Shown here: positions 9,623 to 18,495 of the stretch, one piece after another
How positions within the stretch are numbered: position 1 is the stretch's first letter
Layout: every line of letters starts with the position of its first letter
DNA from: Finegoldia magna ATCC 53516
Lineage (GTDB): Bacteria > Bacillota > Clostridia > Tissierellales > Peptoniphilaceae
Assembly (NCBI RefSeq): GCF_000159695.1
Contig: NZ_CM000955.1
Span: forward strand, 62,001 to 126,000
Reading direction: 5' to 3'
Length of the DNA: 64,000 nt
Notes under the pieces: model-generated
Told to the model about the DNA's origin: nothing
Seen by the model: the letters and a program-made list of their open reading frames with translations, nothing else
Database searches by the model: none
Translations under genes and position numbers: made by a program

Positions 9623-9740
9623 TTTAGTGTCAATAATTTTTCTATTTTTTATAGAATTTTTTAATTTATAAATCAAAACCAGCTCGATATTTACTGCAAC
9701 TTTTTTCAATAGATTCGGATTATTCTAATTTCATATTTGT

Positions 9741-10732
9741 TTATATAAGAGGTTTGATTTCATTTTCAATCCAGTTAGAATCTTTGAATACAGATCTACC
9801 GATTCCAACCAAATCACACACTCCGCGATTCAAAATGTCTTCTACATCTTTTCCTGTCTTAACTCCACCAGTCAAAATCACTGGAACATCTACATTTTCA
9901 TAAATAGGTTTGGATAGAAAATCGAAGAAGCCCGCTCTTTGATCATCAATTGAGAACATGCACATTCCACCGGAAATATCCAGCACATCTACACCAGCTT
10001 TTACGAATTCTTGGGCTGCGTGTATGCTGTCTTCTGTTGATAATCCACCTTCGAGGTAATCTCCAGCTCCCATTCTTATGAAAATTGGATAATTTTCTCC
10101 TACTTTTTCTCTGATTTTCTAATAATTTCCAAATGGATTTTGATTCTTCCATCGATATCTCCACCGTATTCGTCGGTTCTTTTATTAGTAATTGGCGATA
10201 AGAATTGGTTCAATAAATATCCATGAGCAGAATGGATTTCCACTCCATCAAATCCTGCTTTTTTTGCTCTAACTGCTGCATCGACAAATTTTTCAATAAT
10301 TTGTTCTATTTCTTCAACAGTAAGTTCTCTCGGAATCTCTGTTGTAGATTTGGATGGATTTTTGATAGCTGATGGTGCTACAGGTTTTTGTCCGATAACT
10401 TCTTCACTAGCAGAACTACCAGCGTGAGAAATTTGCAACACTACATTTGAATCATTAGATTTTACAAGATTTGCAAGTTTTTTCATCCCATCTATTGTAG
10501 AATCATCTGCTATTGATGTTTGGTTTTTGCTAGCTTTTCCCAAAAGGTCCACAAAACAGTGTTCGATAATTACAGTAGAAAATAATTTGTTTTTCGTCTT
10601 GTCTTCGTAATAATGTAAAATTTCTTCTGTAACATGTCAGTTTTTATCAGCCTTTGCAGTTGCCATTGGTGGCATTACAATTCTGTTTTTAAAATTTATG
10701 TTTTTTGATTTCAATTCATCTGATAATTTCAT
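9741..10732 (-). pseudogene. NADH:flavin oxidoreductase of the Old Yellow Enzyme family, broken by a nonsense codon and a frameshift
   Basis: Reading from ATG 10732, after a GGAGG site, the frame gives KNRIVMPPMATAKADKN and then TGA (10637-10639) where relatives have Gly in NGxVTEE. The same frame continues to KASKNQTSIADDS, LQISHAGSSA, GFDGVEIHSAHGYLLNQFLSP and NKRTDEYGG. It is lost near 10116 where one A is missing from an A-run, and resumes in another frame with PIFIRMGAGDYLEGG and ILTGGVKTGKDVEDILNRGVCDLVGIGR to the stop at 9741. With both lesions repaired it would be a typical single-domain OYE of about 330 residues binding FMN. It is either a pseudogene or carries sequence errors. Confidence 0.85.
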
Positions 10733-10818
10733 TTTTACCTCCGTTTGTTGAATAATCAATATTTGATACATTAATTATAATTTCGATAATATGTCTTGTC
10801 AAATATATTTTGTTAAAA

Positions 10819-10858
10819 AATAGACCTATGTGATGTAAACACACATAAATCTATTTAA
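10819..10858 (-). terminator. Imperfect inverted repeat, likely terminator
   Basis: TAGA..TATGTG and CACATA..TCTA form an imperfect stem flanked by A- and T-rich tracts, between the OYE pseudogene and the 3' end of the hydrolase. It probably ends transcription of the hydrolase. The assignment rests on position and base composition only. Confidence 0.35.
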
Positions 10859-10880
10859 TCATAATATTTAATCCCTTTTG

Positions 10881-11791
10881 TTAGAAACTTTCTCTTATAA
10901 TTTGTGACATTTTTTTGAAATTATCCCTGAAAATATAATGACTTCCGTCCATCAAATATATTTTGCCGTTATTTTTTCAAAAGCATTTTGTGTTTCGATG
11001 TATCTCCAGTCCTTGTCCTTGTCTTCTTTTTTCTTTAGAAAGAAAATCTTTTTGATATCTCTCGGATAGTGCAAATCTTTAATTTTGTTCCAATTGTCAG
11101 CGAAATGTCTTCCTTCATCCAAATTATCAACATTTGCAAAATCCCTGAACAATCTGTATCTGATTTGCGATTTTGCTTCATCTGAATAGTATTGATTATT
11201 CGCCATGAACCATTCGGGATGAATTCTAGATGCAATTCTAATCAGTCCAAGTTTGTTTGACCATTTTCTCAAAATCGGAAGAAAAGTATTGCCAGTGTAC
11301 TCCAATTGATTCGGAACCGATGTGTCCATTCCAATAAATCCTGTAACCTCGTCTTGGTATTTGTCCAAATAATATAACGAATAAACTCCAGAAATCGAAT
11401 GCGAACACAAAATATATTTCGTGTATCCCAGTTTTTGAATGACTTGATGAAGCTCGTCTGTTATATTTTCTACTGTTCTTGGGCTTCCAATTGTGTCCGA
11501 ATCGCCATATCCAAAAGGCTCAATCGCAATAACATGATAAGTTTTGGAAAGCTCATCCATAAGCGGCATAAAATCAAGTCCGGGCGCAGTAGTTCCATAA
11601 CCTGGATCTATGATGACAACCTGATTATTCTTCGATCCCTTCTCAACAATATTAATATTTTTCCCTTTTATCTCGATTTTTTCTCCGTAACCAACTATCT
11701 TGTTTATTTCTATTGATAGCATGAATTTATTAATCGAAAATGTAACAATAAAAACTAATATAATTATTGACAAAACCTTCAAAATTTTCAT
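10881..11791 (-). pseudogene. Membrane-anchored alpha/beta hydrolase with a 3' frameshift
   Basis: From ATG 11791 the protein starts with one hydrophobic helix (about 4-24) and continues as an alpha/beta hydrolase: IDPGYGTTAPGLDF as oxyanion region, nucleophile elbow CSHSISG (Ser about 140) and FIGMDTS. The reading frame ends at 10952 right after NAFEK. Adding one A to the A-run there restores KNNGKIYLMDGSHYIFRDNF, which carries the expected catalytic His (GSHY), to a stop at 10881. So the open frame of 279 codons lacks its catalytic His unless the frame is corrected. It is a truncated gene or a homopolymer sequencing error. Confidence 0.75.
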
Positions 11792-11845
11792 AAAATCACC
11801 TAATTTGATTATACTCCTTTTAGTATTTATAAGCAGATTTTATCA

Positions 11846-12325
11846 TTATTTTATTTTCTCCAAAACTTCTTTTGTTTTTTCAGCATCCATGTGATGGTAT
11901 AATTTGCCATTAATCATAATATTTGGTCCATCTTTACATTTTTTGAAACAGTTTTGCGTTCTAAGTCGAATTTTCCCATCAGCAGATGTTTCATTAAAAT
12001 CCATGGCAAGCTCTTTCTTCACAGTCTTCAACACTTCCATCGAGCCGTTCTTCGCACATCTCGGTCCCGAACAACACACTATTTCATATTCAACCTTGGA
12101 TTCTTTGATAGATGGAATGAATTTTATAATCGTCTTGATGTATTTTTCGTCAATTTCAAAAGCTTGTGCGATTTGTTTTTGGTGACTAATCGACACACAC
12201 CCAAAAAAATCCTGACAATTTCTGATAGACACCTTCGCTCCTTCTTGGCTACCCTTGCCAAAACTTTCCACAGTTTCGTCGAGTTTTTCTTTGAAAATCA
12301 GTTCTTCATTTTTTTCTTCACACAT
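11846..12325 (-). CDS. Thioredoxin-like 2Fe-2S ferredoxin (NuoE/HymA-like)
   Basis: A protein of 159 residues with the fold of the 24-kDa subunit of NADH dehydrogenase and hydrogenase gamma subunits. The four cluster cysteines are visible as CSGPRC (about 85-90) and CFKKC (about 126-130). An N-terminal helical part (about 40-75) resembles the NuoE N-domain, with HQKQIAQAFEIDEKYIKTIIKFIP. It starts 4 bases after the ArAE-like gene and is probably cotranscribed with it. There is no NuoF or hydrogenase partner nearby, so its electron partner is unknown. Confidence 0.8.
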   Translation of the reverse strand: MCEEKNEELIFKEKLDETVESFGKGSQEGAKVSIRNCQDFFGCVSISHQKQIAQAFEIDEKYIKTIIKFIPSIKESKVEYEIVCCSGPRCAKNGSMEVLKTVKKELAMDFNETSADGKIRLRTQNCFKKCKDGPNIMINGKLYHHMDAEKTKEVLEKIK

Positions 12326-12329
12326 ATAA

Positions 12330-13313
12330 TCACCCTCTTGTTTTTATCCTAATTTTATTATTTGGTCTTTTCGTAATTTGATTGCTAACGTCTATAAATT
12401 GATCCAGACTTCGAAACACTTGAAAAATCGCCGAACGAATTGCAAATTCCTCGTGGGTATCTGGAAGCTTCATCATGTGGTAATGATTTTTGAGAAAATC
12501 TATTCTCTCTTTCAATTTAATCATATCCTCACGTTTAGTTAAATTTTGGGATGCTTGAATTAAAATATCAGAAATATATTTGCCGTCTGAATATTCCGGC
12601 GGAATCGTCCTCAAATCATCATACATTTCTTGCAACAAATCCATCTCCCTTTCTCTCAAACGCAAATCGAAAAGCAAATCCCTGCTGTTTTCAAACAAAT
12701 TGTCATTCTCAATAATCGCAATATCTATCGCCTTGTCGATGTCTGCTTCAAGCTCTGAAATCTTGTCCTCGTACAACTTCACATCCAAGTTTTTAACAAG
12801 AGATTCTCCGAACAAATTCAATATAAACTTCATATCGTCATCGATGTTTTCGATCAACCTGTTTAATTTGTCTTGCCTAGTAGGAGCGTAGAAATTGGTC
12901 AACATTGCAAATCCCGTTCCTATAAACACAAGAGCCATTTCATTCAAAATAATCGCTGCATCAATTTTTCCGAAAGCTAATAAATGAGTCACGATTACAC
13001 TTGAAGGACCAAGTCCCAGTTCTATCTTCAATAAAAAAGACACAGGCACAAATAAAAGCAAATACAATCCGAAAACCCAAGTTTTGTATCCTATTTTTTC
13101 AAATAAAAATCCTCCGATTAAAAGAGCAATTATTGCGGACAAAGTCCTCTTCAACCCACCTTCTATCGTAGCTTTTCTCGTATCAAACACATTTAATATC
13201 GCAATAATTCCCGCCGCAGCTGCAAATTCAAGAGAAAGTTCCTGCGAGACAATTATCGCCAAAAGTGAAGCCAAAGCAGTCTTGATTGTTCTAGATATTA
13301 TAGATTTTCTCAT
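12330..13313 (-). CDS. Aromatic acid exporter family 1-like (ArAE_1/FUSC-type) membrane protein
   Basis: A protein of 327 residues. The N-terminal half has five to six membrane segments and the family opening RTIKTALASLLAIIVSQ, then IIAILNVFDTRKATIEGGLKRTLSAIIALLIGG. The C-terminal half (about 150-327) is a soluble, charged helical domain of the ArAE_1_C type. Members are thought to export aromatic acids or related compounds, but the substrate is unknown here. It precedes the NuoE-like gene in an apparent two-gene unit. Confidence 0.8.
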   Translation of the reverse strand: MRKSIISRTIKTALASLLAIIVSQELSLEFAAAAGIIAILNVFDTRKATIEGGLKRTLSAIIALLIGGFLFEKIGYKTWVFGLYLLLFVPVSFLLKIELGLGPSSVIVTHLLAFGKIDAAIILNEMALVFIGTGFAMLTNFYAPTRQDKLNRLIENIDDDMKFILNLFGESLVKNLDVKLYEDKISELEADIDKAIDIAIIENDNLFENSRDLLFDLRLREREMDLLQEMYDDLRTIPPEYSDGKYISDILIQASQNLTKREDMIKLKERIDFLKNHYHMMKLPDTHEEFAIRSAIFQVFRSLDQFIDVSNQITKRPNNKIRIKTRG

Positions 13314-13390
13314 AATAAACTCCTGTATACTTTCGTTGTATTATTTATACCCAATTTGTGATTGAAATGGTAAATTTGGACATAATAAAA

Positions 13391-13409
13391 GCACCTACTA
13401 AGTAGATGC
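13391..13409 (-). terminator. Terminator hairpin of the recurring GCATCTAC/GTAGGTGC family
   Basis: On the minus strand GCATCTAC and GTAGGTGC (one G-T pair) flank a 3-base loop and TTTTATT follows. It begins one base after the stop region of the membrane protein gene. Closely similar hairpins stand at 22571-22592, 27715-27735 and 55522-55545. Confidence 0.8.
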
Positions 13410-14315
13410 CTAATGATTATTTTCAATATCTATCAAACTCAAAACCAACGTCATTATCATAATGAAAAATGTAAAAAACGCGTATAAAAAATTGGCACTC
13501 ATAATATTGAGATTAAAAAGCGCAGCAATACAATAAACATATATACTAAACCAGAAAATAAATAGTGACCAATCCTTTTTGTTTTTGAACGTAATTGATT
13601 TGTGATGACTAATTAAAATTGATATCAATTTTATAAAAACAAAAATCCAAATCAACAAAAATGCAATGCACGAAAACCATTCATCAGTTATTTTATCTAA
13701 AACGAGAGAAATTCCACTTGCAACCGCTACGAATAATACTGCGCAAATTCCTATCAACAGTGATTTTACAATACTAAAATCTGATTTGCCGAAAGATTTG
13801 TCCCATTGTTTCAAAGTCATAAAAATAATTGCTGGCACTTCAAACATATATCCCAAAAAATTAACCCAAATTACGCTCATGAACATATGATGATTGATAT
13901 CAAGAGTGATTGGGCGTCCATCCCACACCCAGAAGCCTCCGTTTAACCTTATGGCTACTACATCCAAAAGCAAATCCATGCTCACAATCAACCAACCACT
14001 CAACAAAGCCTTCATTACATTGCTGATTGAAAACTTGTTTGCGATTCTAAGCGCACACACGCTGATTCCTCCCCACATCAAACCTCCGAAAAAAGGAAAC
14101 TGATACGGATAAAAACCAATACTTATAAAAAAATCATTGCTATAATGATAAATATCTGTAAATCTCACTGCCAAAAGTTCCAAGCAAAACCCAGCTAATG
14201 CCCCCGAAATCAAAAGACCAAGCTCCCTGTAGTTTTTGCTTTTCAAAATATCGACAACCAAGATAAATACAATAAAATAGCATACAAGCTCGAAACTATT
14301 AATCCAGTTCATCAT
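13410..14315 (-). CDS. Polytopic membrane protein of unknown function
   Basis: A 301-residue protein with about eight predicted membrane segments and few charged loops. Motifs that may help identification are LLDVVAIRLNGGFWVWDG and a HHMFMSVIWVNFLGYMFEVPA segment. These somewhat resemble membrane proteins of carotenoid-biosynthesis-like families, but I cannot assign a family with confidence. It ends at a terminator hairpin and follows a small membrane protein gene and mgtC on the same strand. Confidence 0.7.
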   Translation of the reverse strand: MMNWINSFELVCYFIVFILVVDILKSKNYRELGLLISGALAGFCLELLAVRFTDIYHYSNDFFISIGFYPYQFPFFGGLMWGGISVCALRIANKFSISNVMKALLSGWLIVSMDLLLDVVAIRLNGGFWVWDGRPITLDINHHMFMSVIWVNFLGYMFEVPAIIFMTLKQWDKSFGKSDFSIVKSLLIGICAVLFVAVASGISLVLDKITDEWFSCIAFLLIWIFVFIKLISILISHHKSITFKNKKDWSLFIFWFSIYVYCIAALFNLNIMSANFLYAFFTFFIMIMTLVLSLIDIENNH

Positions 14316-14327
14316 TTTCTCCGAGGA

Positions 14328-14636
14328 TTATTTCAATCTGCTACCTACGAAACATCCCATCAACGAAATCGCCCCGTAAATAAATATATAAATCGTGGCA
14401 CTTTCATTCATATACTTAATCACGTAAGGCACGAAAATCACCATAACTAAAAGAGGATACAGAATGTCAAAAGAATTCTTCTTTCCACACATTATTGCAT
14501 TCACAAAAGTTATAATAGGAATTGCAAATAATAAAATAAACATTCCACTGCCCGTATCTTTCACAAGCATTGTCAACAAATAAAAACAGATTATATTAAC
14601 CATTAAATATGGCAAAAGTTTTTTAATTCTATTCAT
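14328..14636 (-). CDS. Small membrane protein, unknown
   Basis: With the ATG at 14636 (GAGGGG 7-10 bases before it) the protein has 102 residues and three to four hydrophobic segments. An upstream ATG at 14657 would add seven residues without a better ribosome site. The new start falls just after the end of the mgtC reading frame at 14641, so the two are tightly linked. Function not recognised. Confidence 0.6.
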   Translation of the reverse strand: MNRIKKLLPYLMVNIICFYLLTMLVKDTGSGMFILLFAIPIITFVNAIMCGKKNSFDILYPLLVMVIFVPYVIKYMNESATIYIFIYGAISLMGCFVGSRLK

Positions 14637-14640
14637 AAAT

Positions 14641-15312
14641 CTACCCCTCATCATCAATCGATTTTACCGATTGCAAATTATATTCTGACTTTAATTTTTT
14701 GAAAAATCCGTCAATATCATAATTTTTATTAAAAGAAAAAGTCACCTCAATCATAGATTTGTCATCCATTTCCTCGTCAATAATATCTAGTTTTCTAATT
14801 TCAACACCTTCTTTTGAAGTAAATTCATAAAAACTATCCTGATTAAAATTCTAAGTATCGAAAATCATTGAATATGATTTTATAGTTTTCTTGTTGATTA
14901 AATCACTGATTTTATTGAGTGAAATCAAAGTTACAAGACAAATCACAGTCGCAATAATTGCCCCTTCGTAATATCCAATTCCTACCGCAAGCCCAATCGC
15001 CGCAGATAGCCACAAAGTCGCAGCCGTAGTTAATCCTGTCACTGCATTCTTTTTTTGAAGAATAGTACCAGCACCCAAAAAACCAATACCACTTATAACT
15101 TGTCCTGCAATCCTCGCAGTGTCCCTGGCAGTGTCAGATGAAAACTTACCAATACCGTCAATTCCAATAAGCATAATCAAACACGCCCCAACACTAACAA
15201 TAATGTGAGTTCTAAAACCCGCAGCCCTATTCTTGATTTCTCTCTCTATTCCAATTACAGCTCCCAGTATCGCTGCTAATATTAACCTAGTTGCCACCAA
15301 AAAAACATCCAT
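14641..15312 (-). pseudogene. MgtC/SapB family membrane protein with an in-frame amber codon
   Basis: From ATG 15312 the protein starts RLILAAILGAVIGIERE, followed by NRAAGFRTHIIVSVGACLIMLI and ISGIGFLGAGTILQKKNAVTGLTTAATLWLSAAIGLA, the MgtC/SapB core with four to five helices. TAG at 14851-14853 ends it after 153 residues. The same frame stays open for 69 more codons to TAG 14641, encoding a charged segment (KLDIIDEEMDDKSMIEVTFSF) like the C-terminal ACT-like domain of full-length MgtC. An intact product would have about 223 residues. The truncated membrane part may still function. Confidence 0.8.
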
Positions 15313-15436
15313 AAATTCCTCCTTATATATTTATACCCAATAATTTTTGTGGATAAGTCATTTATGGAAACTAAGGATAAAAAGAATTTACACAAAAAAT
15401 ATTTGAACTAATTAACGAGCTGAAACCAAAATTTTA

Positions 15437-15466
15437 CGGGTGATGCTTAAAAGCGTCACCCGATTT
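15437..15466 (-). terminator. Strong hairpin downstream of the hsd operon
   Basis: CGGGTGATGC and GCGTCACCCG pair over 10-12 bp (one G-T) around a short A/T loop, with AT-rich sequence on both sides. It lies about 100 bases past the hsdS stop and probably ends the hsdRMS transcript; it may also insulate mgtC. Confidence 0.7.
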
Positions 15467-15567
15467 TCTGTACAAAATATTTTATTAAGAGTTATTAAAG
15501 CAAGAAAACTGTTCTGATTAATTTATTTTCTAATTATTTCGAGCTTTAATTCAAAATTTGATATTAA

Positions 15568-17025
15568 TTAAATTATTTTCAGAAGTTCATCACAATATGC
15601 TAGCATTTCATCAAGTTTTTCTACAATGCGTTTTTGTTCTGCTAATGGTGGGAGGGGGATTAAATATTCCCTTAAAAATTTTAAAGAAACAAATGACTGA
15701 ACCGCACCATAGGCAATTTTTTTCATGTTATCTTGAGAGATATATAAGAACCAAAATAAATAATCCATGTTAAAATTATTTTTTATTGGCTTAAATAGAG
15801 CCATGTTCTTTATGCTAAACTCATTGTCATCTCTAACTTTTACAGGATTTCCAATGCTTCCAATCATAGCAAATAATATGTCATTTACATCTACTTTTGA
15901 GCGCTTTGAAATTTTTATATGATCCTCTTTACTTATAAATTTACAATTAGAAAAATCTATCTTTCCATGTTTTAAATTTTTACTAGTTACAAGAGGATAC
16001 CCTTTTGCAATATACTTTGGCGTATCATGTGTGCCATCTCTAACATCTATACATTCGTTAAGTCTTGTCCACTTCCAGTTTTCAGGAATATCAAAGGGAA
16101 TTTCCTCTTCAGTAATTTGAGGAAGTGCTTTTTGTTTTTTTATTCTTCCTTCTTCTACGAGTTTCTTTTTTTCTTTTTGTATTTTTTCAAATAGTTCTGC
16201 TCCCGTTCCTTCTTCTTTTCTTTGTTCTACCAATTTGCCTTTTATAGCTTCTTGTAATAGAGATTTCTTCATATCTTCAGGGAATTTTTTGTTCAATTCT
16301 TCTAGCTTTTGCCAGTTTTTTTCGTACTTATCTACAAGTGGCATAAGCTCTTCAATTTTCTCTACTATTCGTTTTTGTTCTGCAAGTGGTGGGAGGGGAA
16401 ATACAATTGAACCAAGAGCTCTTGTTGAAAGTCCCTTGATTCCTATTCCTTTACCACCTATCAATCCTGCATTCTTGTATAGATAAAATAAATAGTAAAA
16501 GAAGCGCGTGCAAATACTGTAATACGCTCTAAGTCTATGAATGTGATTTTGAATCATAACGCTAGATTCATATTCCCATATAGCAGCTCTTCCAACATCA
16601 CCACCTTCACATACAAGTAAATCTCCTTTCATTACACCATATTTTTTTAACTCTATTTCTTTAAAGTACATTTTTTTTAAATTATCAAGTTCAAATCTAT
16701 CCCAATACAAATTTGAAGTTGTGATATATTCTAATTCAATGCCTTCTCTATTCGCTCTATTCAAAGCCTTTCCAGTGTTATGTTGAAAAATTGTTCCAAC
16801 TCTTACCCATTTCCAAGTTTCTGGGATATCGAATGGAATTTCATCTTCATTTATTTCTTCTTGTGATTTTTGTTTTTTTATCTTGCCTTCTTCTACAAGT
16901 TTCTTTTTTTCTTTCTGTATTTTTTCAAAGAGTTCCGCTCCTGTTCCTTCTTCAGGTCTTTGGTCTACTAATTTACCTTCTATAGCTCTTTGTAATATAG
17001 AATTTTTTAATTCTTGCGGTGTCAT
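15568..17025 (-). CDS. hsdS: Type I restriction-modification specificity subunit
   Basis: HsdS of 485 residues. It has two target recognition domains, each ending in PLPPLAEQKRIVEK (about residues 205-220 and 455-470) and each preceded by a near-identical conserved block (TGAELFEKIQKEKKKLVEEG, about 28-47 and 281-300) ending FDIPE-WKW. The coiled conserved regions contact HsdM and set the spacing of the two half-sites. The ATG overlaps the last base of hsdM. The recognition sequence cannot be read from the protein. Confidence 0.95.
   Translation of the reverse strand: MTPQELKNSILQRAIEGKLVDQRPEEGTGAELFEKIQKEKKKLVEEGKIKKQKSQEEINEDEIPFDIPETWKWVRVGTIFQHNTGKALNRANREGIELEYITTSNLYWDRFELDNLKKMYFKEIELKKYGVMKGDLLVCEGGDVGRAAIWEYESSVMIQNHIHRLRAYYSICTRFFYYLFYLYKNAGLIGGKGIGIKGLSTRALGSIVFPLPPLAEQKRIVEKIEELMPLVDKYEKNWQKLEELNKKFPEDMKKSLLQEAIKGKLVEQRKEEGTGAELFEKIQKEKKKLVEEGRIKKQKALPQITEEEIPFDIPENWKWTRLNECIDVRDGTHDTPKYIAKGYPLVTSKNLKHGKIDFSNCKFISKEDHIKISKRSKVDVNDILFAMIGSIGNPVKVRDDNEFSIKNMALFKPIKNNFNMDYLFWFLYISQDNMKKIAYGAVQSFVSLKFLREYLIPLPPLAEQKRIVEKLDEMLAYCDELLKII
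16065..16300. repeat. Second conserved block of hsdS, direct repeat of 16790-17025
   Basis: The DNA for the central conserved region (KGKLVEQR to ENWKW) closely repeats the DNA for the N-terminal block at about 16790-17025, including a long shared run coding for ELFEKIQKEKKKLVEEG. Such repeats allow recombination that swaps or duplicates recognition domains in HsdS. Confidence 0.75.
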
Positions 17026-18494
17026 TATTGCTCTCCAAGTAGTTTTGTTATTTGATCGAGTATTTTATCAATATTTGCATTGAGGGTTTGTCTTTGTTCT
17101 TGATATTCATAGATCAAATCCATCGGGTCTAGAATTATTTCTTCTTCGTGAGGGTATCCGCATTGGTCGAGGTTGTAGTTTTGGTCTACTATTTCTTGGG
17201 CTGTGAATTTCTTGGATTTGTAGAACCCATCTATTTCTATTTCTTCACGATTATTCCACCAGTCAACAACTTTATCAAAATGTTCCAGCTTCATTGGTTT
17301 TGTCTTGGAGAAATTCTTGTAGCCTTCTGGCATGTCCATTCTATAATACCAAGTTTCTTTAGTTTTCCCTGTATTGTCGAAGAAAAGTATATTCGTTGTT
17401 ATTGATGTATATGGTGCGAATACACTGTTAGGCATCCTTATAATTGTGTGCAGGTTGAACTTATTGATAAGATTTTTTTTGATATTTATTTTTGCATTAT
17501 CTGATCCAAATAAAAATCCATCTGGTAGTATGACTGCTGCTCTTCCATTTTCTTTTAACCTGTACATTATTACCGACATGAATAAATCTGCTGTTTCAGA
17601 ACTTGCCAAATCTTGTGGAAAGTGGTTTTTTACGTCTTCTTTTTCTGACCCGCCATATGGTGGATTCATCAGTATTACATCAAACTTATCTTCGTCTGTG
17701 TAATCTAATATATCTTTTAGTAGTGAATTATCATGGTAAATATTGGGTACATCTAGGTCATGTATGAGCATATTCGTGATACAAAGCATATATGGAAATT
17801 GTTTCTTTTCAATTCCATAAATAGAATTGCTATAAGCTTCTTCATCAGCAACTGTTTTTACTTGTTTTTTTAATTCTTTTAACCAAGAAGTCAAAAATCC
17901 CCCTGTTCCACATGCGAAATCCGCCATTTTTTCCCCAATTTTTGGTTTAATCATTATAGCCATCAAATCTGTAACTGCACGTGGAGTGTAGAATTCTCCT
18001 GATGATCCAGCGCTTTGAAGTTCTTTTAAAATAGATTCATATATATCACCAAATGCATGGCTTTCTTCATAGTCTGAAAAATCTATCTCATCAATTACAT
18101 TTATGACTTGGCGCAAAAGTACTCCATCTTTCATATAGTTATTTGCATCTTCAAAAGTAGTTTTAACAATAGCTTTGTTGATCGGTGTGTCCATATCTAC
18201 TTGGAGATTTTTCAAGGTTGGAAACAGTCCATTATTTACAAATTCTAATAATTCATCTCCTGTCAACGCTTTTCCTGTTTTGTCATCGTGTGCCCAATTA
18301 ACCCATCTATATTCATCTGGGATAATAGATTCGTAATTTATATTGTCTATCTCCCAATCATCTTCTTTACTATCGTAGACTTTTAAGAATAACATCCAGG
18401 CAATTTGTTCAATACGTTGTGCGTCACCATTTATACCTGAATCGTTACGCATTATATCTCTAAGCTTTTTTACAAAGCCACTTAAATTTATCAT
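17025..18494 (-). CDS. hsdM: Type I restriction-modification DNA methyltransferase subunit
   Basis: HsdM of 489 residues, an N6-adenine methyltransferase. The N-terminal helical domain (1-150) opens FVKKLRDIMRNDSGINGDAQRIEQIAWMLFLK. The SAM motif is ADFACGTGGF (about 200) preceded by GEFYTPRAVTDLM, and the catalytic motif is NPPYG (about 277). It forms M2S with HsdS and R2M2S with HsdR. It lies 1 base after hsdR and overlaps hsdS by one base. Confidence 0.96.
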   Translation of the reverse strand: MINLSGFVKKLRDIMRNDSGINGDAQRIEQIAWMLFLKVYDSKEDDWEIDNINYESIIPDEYRWVNWAHDDKTGKALTGDELLEFVNNGLFPTLKNLQVDMDTPINKAIVKTTFEDANNYMKDGVLLRQVINVIDEIDFSDYEESHAFGDIYESILKELQSAGSSGEFYTPRAVTDLMAIMIKPKIGEKMADFACGTGGFLTSWLKELKKQVKTVADEEAYSNSIYGIEKKQFPYMLCITNMLIHDLDVPNIYHDNSLLKDILDYTDEDKFDVILMNPPYGGSEKEDVKNHFPQDLASSETADLFMSVIMYRLKENGRAAVILPDGFLFGSDNAKINIKKNLINKFNLHTIIRMPNSVFAPYTSITTNILFFDNTGKTKETWYYRMDMPEGYKNFSKTKPMKLEHFDKVVDWWNNREEIEIDGFYKSKKFTAQEIVDQNYNLDQCGYPHEEEIILDPMDLIYEYQEQRQTLNANIDKILDQITKLLGEQ

Positions 18495-18495
18495 T

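Noticed and set aside
10637..10639. TGA as a selenocysteine or tryptophan codon in the OYE gene
   Set aside because: Relatives have Gly at this place, no SECIS-like element is seen, and a frameshift elsewhere in the same gene shows decay.
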